DNA of 64,000 nucleotides from Nocardioides pocheonensis (GTDB lineage Bacteria > Actinomycetota > Actinomycetes > Propionibacteriales > Nocardioidaceae): assembly GCF_003725535.1 (NCBI RefSeq), contig NZ_RJSF01000019.1, positions 253,796 to 317,795 of the forward strand, written 5' to 3'. Within the stretch, counting starts at the first letter, position 1. Every line of letters starts with the position of its first letter. Both the position numbers and the translations under genes were made by a program. Below the pieces are notes generated by a model. It was given only the letters and a program-made list of their open reading frames with translations, made no database searches and had not been told where the DNA came from. Positions 59,948 to 64,000 of this stretch are shown here, piece by piece.

Positions 59948-62900
59948 TCACCCACGGAACAGCGTGAAGCTGAAGCCGAGTTCGTCATCGCGCACCGTCA
60001 AGGTGTCGACGGACTCGGCTTCTGCCATCGTGGTCGCCAGCACCTCGCGCGCGATCAGCTCGCGGTGCTCCGCGACGGCCTCCGCCAGCTCACCCTCGGC
60101 GGCCCAGGTCAGGGCGATCCGGTCGGACACGTCGAAGCCGCTGTTCTTCCGGGTCTCCTGGATCAGCCGGATCACCTCGCGGGCGAGACCGGCCCGGCGC
60201 AGCTCCGGGGTCACCTCGAGGTCGAGGGCCACCGTCTCGCCCTGCTCGTTGACCACCGCCCAGCCCTCGCGCGGCCGTTCGGAGACGATCACCTCGTCCG
60301 CGAGCACCTCGACCTCGTTCCCGTCGACGGTCACCGTCGCGGTGCCGGTCTCGGCCAGTGCCGCGGAGAGCGCGGTCGCGTCGGCGGCGGCGATCGCGGC
60401 GGCCACCTTCGGCGTCTCCTGCGCGAACCTCTTGCCGAGCGCGCGGAAGTTGCCCTTCGCGGTGTGGTCGACCAGGTCGGCGCCGGCGGCACTGAGCGGC
60501 TCGAGCTCGCCGAGGTTCAGCTCGTCAGCCACCTCGGCCCGCAGCTCGTCACTGAGCCGTCCGTACGCCGCGGTGCCGACCAGCGCGCGCCGCAGCGGCT
60601 GCCGGATCTTCACCTTCGCCTCGGCGCGCGCGGCCCGGCCGAGCTCGACCAGCCTGCGGGCGATCGCGACGGACGCCGAGAGATCGGTGTCCACGGCGCT
60701 CTCGTCGGCCACCGGCCACGCCGAGAGGTGCACCGACTCCGGAGCGCCGTCGGTGACCGGCACGACCAGGTCCTGCCAGACCCTCTCGGTGATGAACGGC
60801 ACCATCGGCGCCATCAGCTGGGTCAGTGCGACCAGCGCGTCGTGGAGGGTCTGCAGGGCGGCGGGGTCGCCGTCCCAGAACCGCCGGCGCGACCGGCGTA
60901 CGTACCAGTTCGAGAGGTCGTCGACGAACTGGCCCAGCAGGGTGCCGATCCGCTGGGTGTCGAAGCGCTCGTAGGCCTCGGTCACCTCGACCACCAGCCG
61001 TGCGGTCTCGGCGTGCAGCCACCGGTCGAGCACCGGTCGCTCGGTGACCGGCGGCGCGTCGGCCCGGCCCGGCGCCCAGCCCGCGGCGCGGGCGTAGAGC
61101 ACCTGGAAGGCCACGGAGTTCCAATAGGTCAGCAGGACCTTCCGGACGGTCTCCTGGATGCTCGCGTGCCCGACGCGCCGCGCGACCCAGGGCGAGCCGG
61201 AGCAGGCCATGAACCAGCGCACCGCGTCGGCACCGTGCTCGTCCATCAGCGGGATCGGCTCGAGGATGTTGCCGAGGTGCTTGCTCATCTTGCGGCCGTC
61301 CTCGGCCAGGATGTGGCCCAGGCAGAGCACGTTGGCGTACGACGACCGGTCGAAGACCAGCGTGCCGATCGCCATCAGCGTGTAGAACCAGCCGCGGGTC
61401 TGGTCGATCGCCTCGCAGATGAAGTCGGCCGGGTACGCCGTCTCGAACCGCTCCTTCGAGCCCTCGACGTGCGGGTAGCCCCACTGGGCGAACGGCATCG
61501 AGCCGGAGTCGAACCAGGCGTCGATCACCTCGGGCACCCGCGTCGACGTCGCGCCGCAGCCCTCCTCGGGGCAGGCGAAGGTGACCGCGTCCACGAAGGG
61601 CCGGTGCGGGTCGAGGCCCGACTGGTCGGTGCCGGTCAGGTCGCTCAGCTCGGCAAGAGAGCCGACGCAGGTCTGGTGGCCCTCGGGGCAGCGCCAGATC
61701 GGCAGGGGTGTGCCCCAGTACCGGCTGCGGGACAGCGCCCAGTCGATGTTGTTGTTCAGCCAGTCGCCGTAGCGGCCCCACTTGATCGTCTCGGGGAACC
61801 AGTTGGTCTGCTCGTTCTCCCGCAGCAGCGCGTCCTTGACCGCGGTGGTGCGGACGTACCACGACGGCTGCGCGTAGTAGAGCAGGGCGGTGTGGCAACG
61901 CCAGCAGTGCGGGTAGCTGTGCTCGTAGGCCTGGTGCCGGAAGAGCAGCCCGCGGGCCTGCAGGTCGGCCACCAGGTCGGTGTTGGCGTGACGGAAGAAC
62001 TGCCCGCCGACCAGGGGTACTTCGGCCTCGAAGTGCCCGGTGCCGTCGATCGGGTTCACCATCGCGACGCCGTTGCGCCGGCAGGAGAGGAAGTCGTCCT
62101 CGCCGAAGGCCGGCGCCTGGTGCACCAGACCCGTGCCGTCCTCCGCCGTGACGTACTCCTCGGTGACGACTGAGTGTGGCTGGGCTCGATGGCTGGGTGT
62201 GGTGCGTGGTTGCGTTGCCTCGCTGTGGTCAGGCCAGTCGACGAGGTCGAAGGGTCGCTGGTAGGTCCAGCCGACCATGTCGGCCCCCTGGAACCGGTCC
62301 TCGACCGTCCAGCCCTCGCCCAGCACGCTGTCGACCAGGCTCTCGGCGACCACCAGCGTCTCGCTGCCGTCGGTCACGGTCACGTAGGTGAAGTCCGGGT
62401 GCACCGCGACGAGGGCGTTGGAGACCAGGGTCCAGGGAGTCGTGGTCCAGATCAGCAGCGTGGCGCCGGCGTACGGACCGCTGGTGAGGGGGAAGCGGAC
62501 GTAGACCGACGGGTCGGTCACGGTCTCGTAGCCTTGCGCGAGCTCGTGGTCGGAGAGCCCGGTGCCGCAGCGCGGGCAGTACGGCGCCACGCGGTAGTCC
62601 TCGACGAGCAGGCCCTTGCGGTGGATCTGCTGCAGCGCCCACCACACCGACTCGACGTAGGACGGGTCCATGGTGCGGTAGGGGTCGTCGGTGTCGACCC
62701 AGTAGCCCATCCGCTCGGTCATCTGCTCGAAGGCGTCGACGTGCCGCAGCACCGACTCGCGGCAGCGCTCGTTGAACTCCGCGACCCCGAAGGCCTCGAT
62801 GTCGGCCTTGCCGGAGAACCCGAGCTCCTTCTCGACCGCCAGCTCGACGGGGAGGCCGTGGCAGTCCCACCCGCCCTTGCGGGCGACGTACCGGCCGCGC

Positions 62901-63127
62901 ATGGTCTGGAACCGGGGGAAGACGTCCTTGAAGACGCGGGCCTCGACGTGGTGCGTGCCCGGCATGCCGTTGGCGGTGGGCGGACCCTCGTAGAACGTCC
63001 ACGGCTCGCCGTCGCGGGTCAGCTCCACCGAGCGCGCGAAGGTCGTCTGGCGCTCCCAGAGCGCGAGCACGTCACGCTCGAGCGCAGGCAGGTCGACCTG
63101 GGGAGGGACGGGGTTGTACTGGGTCAC
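59948..63127 (-). CDS. ileS: Isoleucyl-tRNA synthetase
   Basis: A 1,059-residue class I synthetase of the long, eukaryote-like type found in actinobacteria. FYEGPPTANGMPGTHHVEAR holds the HIGH-type motif (GTHH), GGWDCHGLPVELAVEKELGF is conserved, CP1 editing domain follows, EDGRKMSKHLGN carries KMSKS (here KMSKH), and the C-terminal domain ends GFSFTLFRG. GTG 63,127 is chosen at VTQYNPVPPQVDLPALE. A T-box leader stands upstream. An insertion of about 18 residues within the editing domain (62,171-62,228) uses codons rare elsewhere in the window. Confidence 0.95.
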   Translation of the reverse strand: MTQYNPVPPQVDLPALERDVLALWERQTTFARSVELTRDGEPWTFYEGPPTANGMPGTHHVEARVFKDVFPRFQTMRGRYVARKGGWDCHGLPVELAVEKELGFSGKADIEAFGVAEFNERCRESVLRHVDAFEQMTERMGYWVDTDDPYRTMDPSYVESVWWALQQIHRKGLLVEDYRVAPYCPRCGTGLSDHELAQGYETVTDPSVYVRFPLTSGPYAGATLLIWTTTPWTLVSNALVAVHPDFTYVTVTDGSETLVVAESLVDSVLGEGWTVEDRFQGADMVGWTYQRPFDLVDWPDHSEATQPRTTPSHRAQPHSVVTEEYVTAEDGTGLVHQAPAFGEDDFLSCRRNGVAMVNPIDGTGHFEAEVPLVGGQFFRHANTDLVADLQARGLLFRHQAYEHSYPHCWRCHTALLYYAQPSWYVRTTAVKDALLRENEQTNWFPETIKWGRYGDWLNNNIDWALSRSRYWGTPLPIWRCPEGHQTCVGSLAELSDLTGTDQSGLDPHRPFVDAVTFACPEEGCGATSTRVPEVIDAWFDSGSMPFAQWGYPHVEGSKERFETAYPADFICEAIDQTRGWFYTLMAIGTLVFDRSSYANVLCLGHILAEDGRKMSKHLGNILEPIPLMDEHGADAVRWFMACSGSPWVARRVGHASIQETVRKVLLTYWNSVAFQVLYARAAGWAPGRADAPPVTERPVLDRWLHAETARLVVEVTEAYERFDTQRIGTLLGQFVDDLSNWYVRRSRRRFWDGDPAALQTLHDALVALTQLMAPMVPFITERVWQDLVVPVTDGAPESVHLSAWPVADESAVDTDLSASVAIARRLVELGRAARAEAKVKIRQPLRRALVGTAAYGRLSDELRAEVADELNLGELEPLSAAGADLVDHTAKGNFRALGKRFAQETPKVAAAIAAADATALSAALAETGTATVTVDGNEVEVLADEVIVSERPREGWAVVNEQGETVALDLEVTPELRRAGLAREVIRLIQETRKNSGFDVSDRIALTWAAEGELAEAVAEHRELIAREVLATTMAEAESVDTLTVRDDELGFSFTLFRG

Positions 63128-63340
63128 CAGGGATCCTTCGTGTCCGACAGCGAGGAGTTCGTCACCACACGAAGGGACGAGAGCCGTGCGGCTCCCGCGG
63201 TACCACCCTCCTTGGCCGGACGGCGCTGCCGGGCCGGCCCTCTTCATCGGTCGCCGCTGCCGGGTCTAGTCCGCGGACGCTGGCGTGCGACCGTGTTTCT
63301 TCCGGCGACTCAGGGCTGATGTTCGCGTCGTCGTCGTGCC
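63128..63340 (-). promoter_or_regulatory. T-box riboswitch of ileS (isoleucine specifier)
   Basis: GTGGTACCGCGGG (63,206 to 63,194) is the T-box consensus that pairs with the tRNA 3' end. A short stem I near 63,331-63,304 presents ATC (63,320-63,318), an isoleucine codon, in its loop, flanked by GCGA/TCGC and TCAG/CTGA pairings. No terminator with a U-run exists, and the element ends at the start codon, so control is probably at translation, as in other actinobacterial ileS T-boxes with very short stem I. The 5' end is approximate. Confidence 0.9.
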
Positions 63341-63514
63341 CCCGGGCTCGCACCGCCCCCGGGTCGCTCCTGGCCGTACGACGGGCTACTGGTCCCATCG
63401 ATGTCGTGCAGCAGCACAAGTGTGCCAGAGTGCACACGTGCCGCCGACCGGGGACGGACCGATCTCGGGGCATTCCCGGCGGGAATGAATTGGCGAACGC
63501 CCCGGAACGGCGCC

Positions 63515-63543
63515 TTGAAGGGGCAGGGACTTGCACATATCCT
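63515..63543 (+). promoter_or_regulatory. Promoter of the lysine/alanine/proline repeat protein gene
   Basis: TTGAAG (63,515-63,520), 17-base spacer, TATCCT (63,538-63,543). The remaining span from the T-box (about 63,341) to here shows no gene and probably holds the ileS promoter, which I could not place. Confidence 0.65.
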
Positions 63544-63553
63544 CGCGCCCACG

Positions 63554-63581
63554 GTGATGAGCCCGGCCCGCCGGGCATCAC
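63554..63581 (+). promoter_or_regulatory. Hairpin in the 5' leader before ATG 63615
   Basis: GTGAT pairs with ATCAC and, inside, GCCCGGC with GCCGGGC; the loop is two bases and two bases bulge on one side. It begins about four bases after the expected transcription start and could stabilise the mRNA. Confidence 0.55.
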
Positions 63582-63614
63582 GAACTCTCAGCCCGATCGG
63601 GGGCGCACCACATC

Positions 63615-64000
63615 ATGGCAACGACCGGCAAGCGATCTCTGGTGAGCAGAGCAGGCGCCGCGGCGCGCAAGGTGGTGGGTCGCTCCTCCTCGGCGGCGAA
63701 GCCGCGGTCGTCCGGCACGACCGTCGCGCTCAAGAAGGCGGCGCCCGCGAAGAAGGCCGCTGCGGCCAAGAAGGCGGCTCCGGCCAAGAAGGCGGCTCCG
63801 GCCAAAAAGGCGGCTCCGGCCAAGAAGGCGCCCGCGAAGAAGGCGGCACCGGCCAAGAAGGCGGCTCCGGCGAAGAAGGCGGCACCGGCCAAGAAGGCGG
63901 CACCCGCCAAGAAGACGGCACCGGCGAAGAAGGCGGCACCCGCCAAGGCGGCGCCCGCGAAGAAGACGGCACCCGCCAAGAAGACGGCACCCGCCAAGAA
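63615..64000 (+). CDS. Lys/Ala/Pro-repeat protein, N-terminal part (probably TraR/DksA-type), cut by window edge
   Basis: The frame from ATG 63,615 stays open to the window end (128 codons). After a basic start (ATTGKRSLVSRAGAAARKVV) come at least a dozen tandem copies of KKAAPA or KKAPA, like histone H1 tails, giving a DNA-binding or disordered domain. In actinobacteria the gene divergent from or next to ileS often encodes a TraR/DksA zinc-finger protein with just such a tail, but that domain would lie beyond the window, so this is inference. The near-identical 15-18 base DNA units make the length prone to change. Confidence 0.7.
   Translation, partial: MATTGKRSLVSRAGAAARKVVGRSSSAAKPRSSGTTVALKKAAPAKKAAAAKKAAPAKKAAPAKKAAPAKKAPAKKAAPAKKAAPAKKAAPAKKAAPAKKTAPAKKAAPAKAAPAKKTAPAKKTAPAK

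Noticed and set aside
63720..64000. CRISPR-like array at the window end
   Set aside because: The repeats are contiguous in-frame KKAAPA codons without unique spacers.
1..64000. tRNA, rRNA, prophage or insertion sequence
   Set aside because: I saw no cloverleaf with a TTCGAnnC arm in a tRNA setting, no integrase or transposase motif and no att-like duplication; a tRNAscan or ISfinder search would be needed for certainty.

Overview
This window comes from a very GC-rich actinobacterium, most likely a member of the Nocardioidaceae (Nocardioides and relatives). Codons end almost always in G or C, GTG starts are common, and the gene order follows the actinobacterial block that in Mycobacterium tuberculosis runs from aroG/pknL through mraZ and the dcw cluster to wag31. 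No tRNA or rRNA gene, phage, insertion sequence or CRISPR array was found. The assignment to a family is inference from gene content and style.

Bases 1-15,000 hold metabolic genes: a cut GH15 glycosidase, a PncC/CinA-type amidohydrolase, glycerol kinase, a phosphofructokinase carrying the residues of the pyrophosphate-dependent type, a nucleotidyltransferase, a cupredoxin, threonine aldolase, a large secreted FnIII protein, and two unrelated DAHP synthases (type II at 8.1 kb, type I-beta at 13.8 kb). From 15 to 18 kb lies a small redox island: SoxR, a clear SoxR box, and a divergent short-chain dehydrogenase overlapping an orphan QueA-like gene, with paralogous DUF4190 membrane proteins on either side. 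From 18 to 22 kb are a DMT exporter with endonuclease IV, and a TetR/MFS efflux pair with two palindromic operators.

Bases 22,000-32,000 match the pknL neighbourhood: a LysM lytic transglycosylase, a PASTA kinase, an Rv2175c-like DNA-binding protein, a prenyl synthase, metF, a CrtI-like flavoprotein, and small enzymes. At 32.2 kb a perfect LexA (SOS) box precedes a + strand series: DUF6504, a HEPN protein with an RX4H motif, a methyltransferase and DNA polymerase IV. A MoxR-DUF58-transglutaminase operon then runs backwards from the mraZ promoter.

Bases 40,600-59,900 are the division and cell wall (dcw) cluster in standard order: mraZ, an mraW-motif RNA, a 55-residue membrane peptide, rsmH, ftsL, ftsI, murE, murF, mraY, murD, ftsW, murG, murC, ftsQ, ftsZ, pgeF, yggS, sepF, yggT, divIVA. 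Many neighbours are coupled by ATGA or GTGA overlaps. MraZ target repeats sit on the mraZ promoter. The last part holds ileS on the minus strand behind a T-box leader with an Ile specifier, and divergently the start of a lysine/alanine/proline repeat protein.

A feature that runs through the window is leaderless transcription: in at least 17 genes a TAnnnT hexamer ends 5-8 bases (usually 6) before the start codon, which also fixes those starts. The items most worth a second look are the SOS-boxed HEPN/DinB series, the SoxR/QueA-like island, the PPi-type PFK, the decayed duplication of the murD 3' end, and the small gene after the mraW RNA.
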